The position numbers and the translations under genes were made by a program. The notes under the pieces are model-generated. The model was not told the DNA's origin. It worked only from the letters and a program-made list of their open reading frames with translations, and did not search any database. Below are positions 14,305-21,611 of a stretch of DNA of 21,611 nt, one piece after another; the first letter of the stretch is position 1; each line of letters opens with the position of its first letter. The stretch comes from an uncultured Collinsella sp. (GTDB lineage: Bacteria; Actinomycetota; Coriobacteriia; Coriobacteriales; Coriobacteriaceae): NCBI GenBank assembly GCA_959599095.1, contig CAUGGC010000033.1, positions 1-21,611 on the forward strand. The letters run 5' to 3'.

Positions 14305-14480
14305 CCTCGGCTGGAACCGCCCCCATCGGAGACCCTAGGGCTTACCTCCCAAATCGTCCTCGGACATGTCAGGACCCTGCTGCGCGCTTCGCGCGGCGGG
14401 GTCCTTCCGTCCTGCGGAAAGATTTGGGAGGTAGGCCCTGGGGCCTCCTGCGGTAACTGGGGAGGCCGAGGCTATTCGTC
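14296..14480 (+). ncRNA. Large multi-stem element covering the pfk stop codon (candidate structured RNA)
   Basis: Several nested stems are visible. Outer arms 14296-14311 and 14465-14480 match at 15 of 16 positions and include the pfk TAA. A second stem pairs 14333-14355 with 14421-14443 over 23 bp, with two G-U pairs on the plus strand. Inside it lie a 15-bp hairpin with a CTT loop (14372-14386 with 14390-14404, two G-U pairs) and a small TTCCG/CGGAA hairpin (14405-14419). GGCCTCC/GGAGGCC (14442-14448 with 14461-14467) could form as an alternative to part of the outer stem. Four of five imperfect positions are G-U only on the plus strand. No T-run follows. No protein-coding evidence was found here. 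Confidence 0.6.
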
Positions 14481-14508
14481 TTCTTGCTGCGGATGCCTGG
14501 GGTAGGAT

Positions 14509-14720
14509 GCGGCGTGCATTTTTGGGAGTATTCAGCAGCCGAGGGTGCCTGCATACTGGATTTTGGGCGAAAGGCAGGCACTGTGGGCCGCATCCTGTAA
14601 AAAATGATCGGTCCTTGAGGCATTGGGGGTCCAGGACCAGGGCATTCAGCGCGGTTTTGTGCACCCGTTCCCGCACCTGCGGACTCCGGGATGCTGAATA
14701 CTCCAGATTTTGCACGCCGC
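14509..14720. repeat. Inverted pair of 32-nt units enclosing a structured 148-nt centre
   Basis: The left unit (14509-14540) and the reverse complement of the right unit (14689-14720) match at 26 of 32 positions: GCGGCGTGCA, a variable seven-base gap, then GGAGTATTCAGCA and CC. Between them are further small stems, such as GTGCCTGC/GCAGGCAC (14545-14552 with 14574-14581) and GGTCCT/AGGACC (14610s-14630s). No coding frame here has a credible start or composition. Its function is unknown. Confidence 0.6.
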
Positions 14721-14740
14721 CCCCTGGGGTACCTGCGGGC

Positions 14741-14784
14741 AAAAAGCAACCGCTCCGTCGAAGTATGCATTCGGCGGGGCGGTT
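14741..14784 (-). terminator. Intrinsic terminator of the MacB-like exporter operon
   Basis: On the minus strand a 10-bp stem (14775-14784 with 14748-14757, one imperfect pair) is followed by GC and TTTTT (complement of 14741-14745). It lies about 60 nt beyond the stop of the large permease gene and has the right orientation. Confidence 0.75.
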
Positions 14785-14845
14785 TATGCAAAAAGGCGGT
14801 TGTGGATGCGTCGGTAGCTCGCTACAGCTTGAATCCCAGGACAGG

Positions 14846-17611
14846 TTACTCGGCGCTCTTGAGGGCGCCGACCATGTCGATCTTATTGAGGGTACGGTTG
14901 GTGGCGAGGTTGACGATAAACGTAAAGCCGAAGGAAAGCACCACGGCAAGCACGTAGCTCAGCGGCTCGACTTCGACGTCAAAGTACAGCGACGGCATCT
15001 GCAGGATGTACGTAAAGCTCTCGGCAAGCAGGCCACCCAGCGGCACGCCCAGTGCGGTGCCAATCGCCGTGAGGATCAACGTCTCCTTGTTGACGTAATG
15101 GTGTACCTCGCCACGGCGGAAGCCCAGCACCTTGATGGTCGCCAGCTCGCGCTCGCGCTCGGAGATATTCGTGTTGGACAACGTAAACACCACCACAAAC
15201 GACAGGCACGCCGCCATAAAGGTCACGAGCACCACGACGGAATTGATGATAGTGAAGTTCGCCTCGTAGTTCTGCCAATGTTCGGCCGTGCTCGAGATGG
15301 TGAGCCAACCGTCACTCTTAAGATTCTTGCTAAACGCAATCTGGTCGGCCGACGAGCCCTTAAGCAGCACAAAGATGCCGTTAAGACGCGCGCTTCGGCC
15401 GAACGCGCGCTCATAGGTGCCCTGCGTCATATAGAGCGTGTTGCCCAAATAGTTGAGCGAGATGTCGCTGACTTTGACCTTGGCGACGTTGAGCGACGAA
15501 TCCTGGACCTGCGCCGTGTCGCCCGGCTGAATCCCAAGAACCAGCTGTGAACTCTTGCTCAGATACACGTCTCCGTCACGCAAAGACAGTGGCTCTTTGG
15601 ACTCATCCTCGAGACGCGCGTAGTCGTCCAGGTCGTTCGTGCGGTCATCGGGCACCACGATCAGCTGCACGGTCTCGCTCTTGCCGCCAAATGTAAAGGT
15701 GACGTTGTCGGTCATAATCGGCAGCGTCGAAGACACCGTCACGTTAGAATCCTTAGCCGCGCTGCGCTCATCCAATGCCGCGCACGTCTGCGAAAAATCG
15801 TCGGGATTGGCAACCGCCAGCAAGTCATAGCGCGTGATATGCCCATACTGCTTGGGCGAAAGCGCGACCGACGTGTCGCGAATACCCATACCGCAGATCA
15901 CAAGCGCGGTGCAACCCGCGATACCGAAGATGGTCATAAAGGCGCGCTTTTTGTAGCGAAACAGGTTACGTGCTGCCACCTTGTTCAAAAAGCCCATGCG
16001 GCGCCAGATAAAGCCGATGCGTTCGAGCAAGATACGCGAGCCGGCGCGCGGGGCCTTGGGGCGCATGAGCGAGGCCGGAGTCTCGGCCATCTCGTGGCGG
16101 CAGGCGATAATCGTGGCGCCCACCACGCCCACGGCAAACAGCGCCACCGAGACGATCGAGGACACGATGTCGTACGAAAGCAACATCTGGGGCAGCGAGT
16201 ACATGTCGTCGAACACCGTAAACAGGAACAGCGGCAGGCCCACAAATCCGATGATGTTGCCGAGCACGCCGCCGATCAGACAAGCCCACAGCGCATAGTC
16301 CACGTATTTGGACAGGATGCGTCCGCGCGAATAGCCGAGCGCCTTATACAGGCCGATGAGCGTGCGCTCCTCCTCGACCATACGCGTGGCGGTGGTAAGG
16401 CTGATGAGCACGGCGACGATAAAGAAGATGAACGGGAACACCGTGGCGATGGCTTCAATTGACGAGCTATCGCTCTCCACGCTCGAGTAGCTTGCGATAT
16501 TGCCGCGGTCCTGGATGTACCAGGTGCATTCGCCCAGGTCGGAAAGCTCGGCGCGGGCGTCGGCAAACTGTTGGTCGGCGGCGGCACGGCGCTGGTCCAG
16601 GTCGGCTTGCGCCTGCGCACGCTCGTCGCTGCCCTCGGCCATGCGATTGATGTTGTCCTGCTCGATCCCAAAGAGCATGGCGGCCTGACGCTCGGCCGCA
16701 TCCAAGCTTGTCGGCGTGTCGACCGTCAGCTCCTGAGCGCGCGCCTTCTCACGCTCCTCGCGGATCTTCTCTATATTGCCCTTGACCTCATTGATCTTTG
16801 CCGCGTAGGCATCCGAATATGAGTTGAGATCCTTGGCTCCCTCGACGACCACGTGGACCGCGGAGTAGGAAGAAGATGTCGCGGCGTCCTCGCTCACATA
16901 GAACTTATAGTCCGCCGCCGAGGCGGCACGGAAGGCGTTGACCGTCGAGTCGGAGCTCACATCAGTGGGATCGAGAACCTCGGCCGTGATGGTGTAATCG
17001 CCATCGGCAAACTGATCCTTGGCGCTTTGGTTCGACGAGCTCGCATCGTTGGCAGCAAAGCTCACCGTATCGCCGAGCTTTTTGCCCGAAGCCTTCAGGA
17101 ACTTCGAAGTCACCGCGACCTCATCGGCGCTCTCGGGCAAATCGCCGTTCACGAGCACTGGCTGATCGATATTCTCCTTGGAGAGACTTTGCACGACCAC
17201 GCGCTCGCGCGTTGTGCCCACGGCGGTGTAGGCGGTCTCGGTGTAGATGCCCTCGGCCGTTTCGACGCCATCGACCTCTTGGATGGCGTCGAGATCATCG
17301 TCAGTCAGGCCATAGGTCGACTGCACGTTAATGTCATAGACATTTTGCTGGTCGAAGTAGGCGTCAACCGAATCGCACAGGTCCTCGCAACCCGCCTTAA
17401 GGCCGCACATCACGCTCACGCCGAGCGCGGTGATCACGACGATAGACAAGAAGCGTTTGAGGCTGCCGCGAATCGTGCGGTAGACACCGCGGCGAAACAC
17501 CGTCGGCACCATATCGTTTGAGCTTTGGGCAGTGCGGTAGGTCGTAAAATCCTGCTCGCGCTCCGTGTTCTGCGCGTCGCGGCGTTGGCTGTTTTGGCGG
17601 TCCTGATCCAT
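14846..17611 (-). CDS. Large FtsX/MacB-type ABC transporter permease
   Basis: About 921 residues with the two-FtsX-domain layout of large MacB-like permeases. The first membrane segment is near residues 54-73. A long extracytoplasmic region follows, ending in a charged helical coiled coil (about 280-360, rich in Glu, Arg, Ala and Gln). A first FtsX block of three to four helices starts near 385 (FPFIFFIVAVLISLTTATRM). A further single segment lies near 560 (AFMTIFGIAGCTALVICGMG), then a second extracytoplasmic domain, and a C-terminal FtsX block from about 795 that contains ERERELATIKVLGF. Such permeases act with a MacB/LolD-type ATPase in mechanotransmission, lipoprotein or antimicrobial-peptide handling. 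The start is the ATG at 17611, 5 nt after the ATPase stop; a GTG at 17623 is an alternative. Neither has a strong ribosome binding site, so coupled translation is likely. Confidence 0.9.
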   Translation of the reverse strand: MDQDRQNSQRRDAQNTEREQDFTTYRTAQSSNDMVPTVFRRGVYRTIRGSLKRFLSIVVITALGVSVMCGLKAGCEDLCDSVDAYFDQQNVYDINVQSTYGLTDDDLDAIQEVDGVETAEGIYTETAYTAVGTTRERVVVQSLSKENIDQPVLVNGDLPESADEVAVTSKFLKASGKKLGDTVSFAANDASSSNQSAKDQFADGDYTITAEVLDPTDVSSDSTVNAFRAASAADYKFYVSEDAATSSSYSAVHVVVEGAKDLNSYSDAYAAKINEVKGNIEKIREEREKARAQELTVDTPTSLDAAERQAAMLFGIEQDNINRMAEGSDERAQAQADLDQRRAAADQQFADARAELSDLGECTWYIQDRGNIASYSSVESDSSSIEAIATVFPFIFFIVAVLISLTTATRMVEEERTLIGLYKALGYSRGRILSKYVDYALWACLIGGVLGNIIGFVGLPLFLFTVFDDMYSLPQMLLSYDIVSSIVSVALFAVGVVGATIIACRHEMAETPASLMRPKAPRAGSRILLERIGFIWRRMGFLNKVAARNLFRYKKRAFMTIFGIAGCTALVICGMGIRDTSVALSPKQYGHITRYDLLAVANPDDFSQTCAALDERSAAKDSNVTVSSTLPIMTDNVTFTFGGKSETVQLIVVPDDRTNDLDDYARLEDESKEPLSLRDGDVYLSKSSQLVLGIQPGDTAQVQDSSLNVAKVKVSDISLNYLGNTLYMTQGTYERAFGRSARLNGIFVLLKGSSADQIAFSKNLKSDGWLTISSTAEHWQNYEANFTIINSVVVLVTFMAACLSFVVVFTLSNTNISERERELATIKVLGFRRGEVHHYVNKETLILTAIGTALGVPLGGLLAESFTYILQMPSLYFDVEVEPLSYVLAVVLSFGFTFIVNLATNRTLNKIDMVGALKSAE

Positions 17612-17616
17612 GGGCG

Positions 17617-18318
<702 letters not shown>

Positions 18319-18370
18319 CGATTAATTCCCATCTGGTCGGATAACTCTTTAGTATTACCCATTTCGCACC

Positions 18371-18402
18371 GACCAAAAAGGGACAGGTTCATTTTGGCAG
18401 GT
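18371..18402. repeat. Diverged copy of the palindromic repeat, copy 3
   Basis: Read on the minus strand it begins ACCTGCCAAAATGAACC and ends in TTTTTGGTC, so the second arm has diverged from TTTTTGGCAGGT. It follows the stop of the histidine kinase gene immediately, the same position that copy 2 holds after the M18 gene; the bases TCTAAAACCTGCC are shared. The weakened hairpin could allow read-through into the exporter genes. Confidence 0.8.
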
Positions 18403-18403
18403 T

Positions 18404-19783
18404 TTAGAGGCGGACGGTGAAGGTGATCTGGTTGCCGTGGCCGCAGACAGAAGCGCTCCCACCATGGGCTTCGGCGATGGCACGCACCACGGATAGGCCC
18501 ACGCCCGAGCCGCCCGTCTTGGAGCTGCGCGACACGTCCGCACGATAGAAGCGGTCGAACAATCGATCTAGGTCGCCTTCGGGCAGCTCGTCCACGGCGT
18601 TCGAAACGACAAGCTCGGCCGAACCTTTGCCTGCACCGCGTGAGACGGCACGCAGACTCAACTCAATTACACTGCCCTCACTCGCATAGCGCGTGGCGTT
18701 ATCCAGCAGCAGCTCAACCACCTGCGCCACCGCTGCAGCATCGGCATGGGCCCGCACGCCACTCGCAATCGACGTCGACAGACGCTTGCCACGCGAAACC
18801 GCCACCGACTCAAACGGCGACGCCGCCTTGTCCACTGCCTCCGAAAGATCGATCGATATCATGGTAAAGCCCGCCGAACCCTCGTCCATGCGAGCCAAAA
18901 ACACCAGACGCTCCGTGAGCGCCGTCAACCGTGCAACCTGTTCGTGAATGCTCTGCGTCCACTCGCTCTCGCCGCTCTCGATCTCTTGCACCTCATTGGC
19001 GGCATCAATCACGGCCAGCGGCGTCTTGATCTCGTGGCTTGCATCGGTAATAAAGCGCTTTTGCTTGCTGTAGCTCTCGACCATCGGCCGAATCACCGCG
19101 CCCGAGGCACCCGCCACAATTGCCAACACCGCCAGCCAGCCAATGCAACTAATCGCCACGCTCGCGCTCAAAAACGAATGAAAGCTTGCAAGCTCGCGCG
19201 AGCAGTCCACAAACACATAGGTGGTCTCGTCGCCCTGAACCGTAACCGTATAGCGGTAGTTACCAGAAAAGCCCGAGGTCCAACCCTTGGAATATAGTCC
19301 TGCAGCGATGCGTGCAGCACGCTTGGCACCCACCGCGGCAATGCGGGCCGTGTTGACATCGGTCACCTGCCCACCGGCAATCGACACCGTAAAGTAGCGC
19401 GTGTCGAAGGGAGACTCCGCCGTCATACCTTCGAAGTGCCCGGTGCGCATGACCACCCTGTCACCGGCAGCGGTCTTACCGGCGCCCACATCCTCGCCGA
19501 GATCGGTCTTGGGCTCATCCGTCCAATCGATGCCGTCCTTGCCCGCCAAGATATAGTCCAGACGAGCGTCGGCCATCTTGCAGACATGCGAGTAGTTGAC
19601 GATATTGATGCCGGCGATGATAAGCGTAAGCACGGCGGTCACGGCACCCATGGCAACCAGGATGAACTTACGACGCAGGCGACGTCCCATTGCACTGGCA
19701 GCATCGGCGCGCCCCGGATTACCCGAGTCCGCGCCCATGCCGAGCTTTGCCGTCGTGCGCTTCCACCACGCACTCGCGCTCAC
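18404..19783 (-). CDS. Membrane sensor histidine kinase
   Basis: A 459-residue kinase with two membrane segments (about 40-63 and 204-230) that enclose an extracytoplasmic sensor domain of about 140 residues without a recognised fold. The dimerisation/phosphoacceptor motif is ASHEIKTPLAVID with H250. The ATPase domain shows the N box LLLDNATRYA (N362), the F box LFDRFYRAD (409-415) and the G box GGSGVGLSVV (424-433); the first G box (SNAVDELPEGD) is degenerate. It starts with GTG, 2 nt after the response-regulator stop, and the end of that gene supplies GAGGAGG as the ribosome binding site. The pair is thus one operon. The nearby ABC exporter is the likely target of its signal; the stimulus is unknown. 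A long basic N-terminal tail (1-38) precedes the first membrane helix. Confidence 0.93.
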   Translation of the reverse strand: MSASAWWKRTTAKLGMGADSGNPGRADAASAMGRRLRRKFILVAMGAVTAVLTLIIAGINIVNYSHVCKMADARLDYILAGKDGIDWTDEPKTDLGEDVGAGKTAAGDRVVMRTGHFEGMTAESPFDTRYFTVSIAGGQVTDVNTARIAAVGAKRAARIAAGLYSKGWTSGFSGNYRYTVTVQGDETTYVFVDCSRELASFHSFLSASVAISCIGWLAVLAIVAGASGAVIRPMVESYSKQKRFITDASHEIKTPLAVIDAANEVQEIESGESEWTQSIHEQVARLTALTERLVFLARMDEGSAGFTMISIDLSEAVDKAASPFESVAVSRGKRLSTSIASGVRAHADAAAVAQVVELLLDNATRYASEGSVIELSLRAVSRGAGKGSAELVVSNAVDELPEGDLDRLFDRFYRADVSRSSKTGGSGVGLSVVRAIAEAHGGSASVCGHGNQITFTVRL

Positions 19784-19785
19784 GC

Positions 19786-20469
19786 CTATTCGCCCTCCTC
19801 AACAACCTCGAGCGAATAGCCCTGGTTGCGCGATGCACGGATGGCCACGTTGGCACCAAGCGCCGTCAGCTTTTTGCGCAGGTACGAGATATAGACCCAC
19901 ACCACGTTAGCGCCTTCGGGCGCGTCCTCACCCCAAACTTCGAGCATCAAACGCTCGGTGGGCATGCGCGTGCCGGCGTTGCGCATAAAGAGCTCCATAA
20001 GCTGAAACTCTCGATTGGCCAGGTGCTCCTCGCCCAAAGGGCCCACGAGTGTGCACGATGCCGTGTCGAGGCGCACGTTGCCCACGCTGAGCGTCGTGGC
20101 GTCAATTGCCGTCGCGGCACGCGTCATGGCGCGAATGCGTGCGAGCAGCTCCTTGGCGGCGAACGGCTTGGTCAGGTAGTCGTTGGCACCGGCATCCAGG
20201 CCCTCGACCTTATCGGACACCTCGCTTTTTGCCGTGAGCATGATGATGGGCAGTCGCTTACCGGCGGCGCGTGTGCGCTTGAGTACCTCGATACCGTCCA
20301 TGCCGGGCATCATGATGTCCAGAATTGCGGCGTCATAGTCGTTGGCGAGCAGATACTCGAGCGCCGTCAGACCATCGAGCGCGGTATCGACCTCGTAGTC
20401 GCTATGTTGAAGAATCGCGGTAAGGGCGCGGGAGAGGCCGGGTTCGTCCTCGGCAAGCATCAGCTTCAT
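19786..20469 (-). CDS. OmpR/PhoB-family response regulator
   Basis: A 227-residue two-domain regulator. The receiver has acidic residues E7 and D8, phospho-acceptor D51 (ILDIMMPGMDG), T79 and K101. The C-terminal winged helix (about 128-222) contains ANREFQLMELFMRN and the recognition helix around ANVVWVYISYLRKKL, and ends with RNQGYSL, all typical of OmpR/PhoB proteins. It is the first gene of the operon with the kinase. An AAAGGAAC site precedes the ATG. A tandem pair of 7-bp direct repeats 11 bp apart lies just upstream of a TTGACG hexamer in its leader, which fits autoregulation by this class. Confidence 0.95.
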   Translation of the reverse strand: MKLMLAEDEPGLSRALTAILQHSDYEVDTALDGLTALEYLLANDYDAAILDIMMPGMDGIEVLKRTRAAGKRLPIIMLTAKSEVSDKVEGLDAGANDYLTKPFAAKELLARIRAMTRAATAIDATTLSVGNVRLDTASCTLVGPLGEEHLANREFQLMELFMRNAGTRMPTERLMLEVWGEDAPEGANVVWVYISYLRKKLTALGANVAIRASRNQGYSLEVVEEGE

Positions 20470-20524
20470 AGTTGTTCCTTTGGCGCACGGCTATACAGGT
20501 TTCGATACTGCCGATGATAGCGCA

Positions 20525-20550
20525 CCGTCAACCGCCTTAGCGCAGCCTTA
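20525..20550 (-). promoter_or_regulatory. Possible promoter and tandem regulator sites of the two-component operon
   Basis: On the minus strand two copies of CTAAGGC (complement of 20544-20550 and 20533-20539) are exactly 11 bp apart, and TTGACG (20525-20530) follows as a candidate -35. A weak TATCGA lies about 18 bp farther on. OmpR/PhoB-type regulators commonly bind direct repeats with about 11-bp spacing beside the -35. Confidence 0.4.
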
Positions 20551-20697
20551 GCCGCTCAACCTGCGCGTTTTTAAATACGCAGGATATGGCTTAGCCAAAC
20601 TTAAGGCGCAGATGTCAAACGCTTGTCCGCACGCCGGAGACGATAGAACAGCAACTCACCCTTTCGCGGCACCTTTATCATGCAAAGAGCTCGGGCA

Positions 20698-21276
20698 CTA
20701 TTCCTCGTACGCGCCCTCAAGCCGAAGCAGCCACTCCTTGCGGTCAAGCCCGCCGGCATATCCGTTGAGCGAACCATCGGCGGCAACCACGCGATGGCAC
20801 GGCACGATAATCGAAATGGGATTGCGTGCAACCGCAGTCCCCACGGCACGGGGAGACACAACGGGCGCCTCGTTTCCCGGTACACGATGTCGAGCCGCAA
20901 CACGCTGGGCGATCTCGCCATACGTAGCGACCTCGCCACGCGGAATAGAAAGCAGCTCGTACCAAACTTCACGCTGAAACGCCGTGCCGATCATATGCAA
21001 CGGCGGCGTAAACCGAGGTTCCTGCCCTGCAAAATAAGCATTCAGCCAAGCCCAGGAACGCTCAAGCACCGAAGACGCCGCACCATTTGCCGGACTCACC
21101 GACGACATGCCGCCAGCACCAGAAACTGCATCGGCGCCTTCAACATGTTCGGGATCTTCTTTGAGAAGCGTGGAGCCAAAATGCTCCTGCCCCTCAAACC
21201 AAAGTCCCGTCAGACCGCGGCCATCAGCGGCAAGCAAGATTTCGCCCAAAGGCGAAGCAAACGTCGTCGTGACCAC
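20698..21276 (-). CDS. ogt: Methylated-DNA-protein-cysteine methyltransferase
   Basis: A 192-residue suicide alkyltransferase that removes alkyl groups from O6-alkylguanine. The active-site motif is PCHRVV with C160, preceded by RAVGTAVARNPISIIV and followed by NGYAGGLDRKEWLL, all conserved in the Ogt/MGMT family. The N-terminal half has a 25-30 residue low-complexity insert (about 43-70, Gly/Ala/Ser-rich) between the two domains, which looks like a linker expansion. Another slight insertion (RHRVPGNEAPVV) lies in the C-terminal domain. The GTG at 21276 is chosen because GAAAGGAG lies 6 nt upstream. Nothing suggests an ada-type regulatory domain. The 228 bp after the gene (20470-20697) hold the two-component promoter region and no other gene. 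Confidence 0.93.
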   Translation of the reverse strand: MVTTTFASPLGEILLAADGRGLTGLWFEGQEHFGSTLLKEDPEHVEGADAVSGAGGMSSVSPANGAASSVLERSWAWLNAYFAGQEPRFTPPLHMIGTAFQREVWYELLSIPRGEVATYGEIAQRVAARHRVPGNEAPVVSPRAVGTAVARNPISIIVPCHRVVAADGSLNGYAGGLDRKEWLLRLEGAYEE

Positions 21277-21303
21277 CAGCGGCTCCTTTCAAAACTCCGC
21301 AAC

Positions 21304-21309
21304 ATAATA
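21304..21309 (-). promoter_or_regulatory. Probable -10 element of the ogt promoter
   Basis: On the minus strand TATTAT (complement of 21304-21309) lies about 28 nt before the GTG, giving a short leader with the GAAAGGAG site. A convincing -35 at the usual distance is not visible. Confidence 0.4.
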
Positions 21310-21339
21310 CCGCGAATTGTGCAGACAACCCCAATCGAC

Positions 21340-21611
21340 CCCAAAGTCACCCAAGGCAGCGGGCGCAACGCGCCGCAGCTGCCGGCCGCGCCCCGCAGTC
21401 CCCCAAGGCGACAGGCGCGCAGCGCCGAGGCCGCCGCCGGGACCAGGGCCCGCAACAGCCACGCGCCCCCACATCAGCCCAGCGGCCCCAACCAGCAACG
21501 GCCCCATCGCAGGCCGCTCGCAGCCGAGTCACCGCAGGCAGGGGCCGGGCTTAGTTTTCAGAACACTCCGCAGACCAGTGTGGCGCCTTGTCCGTGGCTC
21601 CGAAGGAGCAG
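21340..21611. other. GC-rich non-coding stretch at the right edge
   Basis: No gene with a credible start, composition or family resemblance was found on either strand. Two imperfect copies of a GC-rich block (starting near CCCAAGGCAGCGGGCGC at 21349 and CCCAAGGCGACAGGCGC at 21402) lie about 53 bp apart. A GCTCC/GGAGC hairpin sits at the very end (about 21597-21609) and may belong to a feature that continues beyond the window. Confidence 0.4.

Noticed and set aside
14296..14480. tRNA or tmRNA gene within the pfk downstream element
   Set aside because: No cloverleaf with T-loop GTTCGAxxC-like sequence or CCA end could be drawn; the stems are far longer than tRNA arms.
14507..15550. A 347-codon plus-strand frame that begins in the structured intergenic DNA
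   Set aside because: Most of it is antisense to the large permease, and the non-overlapping part runs through stem arms without protein-like composition.
20601..20681. A 26-codon minus-strand frame after ogt (MIKVPRKGELLFYRL...)
   Set aside because: Its composition is protein-like but there is no ribosome binding site and no family or context to support it.

Overview
The window looks like a chromosomal segment of a moderately GC-rich anaerobic actinomycete of the class Coriobacteriia, most likely Collinsella or a close relative. This is an inference from gene content: a SEC-C-tagged methionine aminopeptidase, an M18 aminopeptidase, a GGNGS/PKTIDND-type phosphofructokinase and a membrane-anchored choloylglycine-hydrolase-like protein. 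Strong purine-rich ribosome binding sites, frequent GTG starts and many palindromic intergenic elements agree with it. No rRNA, tRNA, CRISPR array, transposase or prophage gene was seen.

Left part (1-3760, all minus strand): a three-gene ABC exporter of the bacitracin/lantibiotic-immunity type (ATPase plus two six-helix-type permeases, overlapping starts and stops) lies downstream of a DUF2975 membrane protein and a small Xre-type regulator. A terminator and a good sigma-70-type promoter separate the two operons. A near-perfect operator-like palindrome precedes the DUF2975 gene, and its TATCGTT half-site recurs at the ABC promoter. This stretch appears more AT-rich than the rest and may be acquired.

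Middle (3760-14300): an HD-GYP protein with a degenerate GGDEF domain and a receiver domain is followed in the same operon by a free-standing Hpt protein. Then come an alpha/beta hydrolase, a TYW1-like radical SAM protein, methionine aminopeptidase, a D-2-hydroxyacid dehydrogenase, an M18 aminopeptidase, the choloylglycine-hydrolase-family protein and 6-phosphofructokinase. These are mostly single-gene units with their own terminators and leaders.

Right part (14300-21611): about 540 bp of non-coding but highly structured DNA follows the phosphofructokinase gene. On the minus strand there follow, in transcription order, an alkyltransferase of the MGMT family (ogt), an OmpR-type response regulator with its histidine kinase, and a MacB-like ATPase with a large FtsX-type permease. 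The kinase pair probably controls the exporter, as in many antimicrobial-peptide or envelope-stress modules, but a repeat element separates the two pairs.

The most unusual content is intergenic. There is a 35-bp palindromic repeat in two exact copies plus one diverged copy; two further palindromes with 18-20 bp perfect arms; a 98-nt nested hairpin at 10213-10310; a 185-nt multi-stem element that includes the pfk stop codon (14296-14480); and a pair of inverted 32-nt units at 14509-14720. Most non-Watson-Crick positions in the 185-nt element are G-U pairs on the plus strand, which suggests a transcribed structured RNA.
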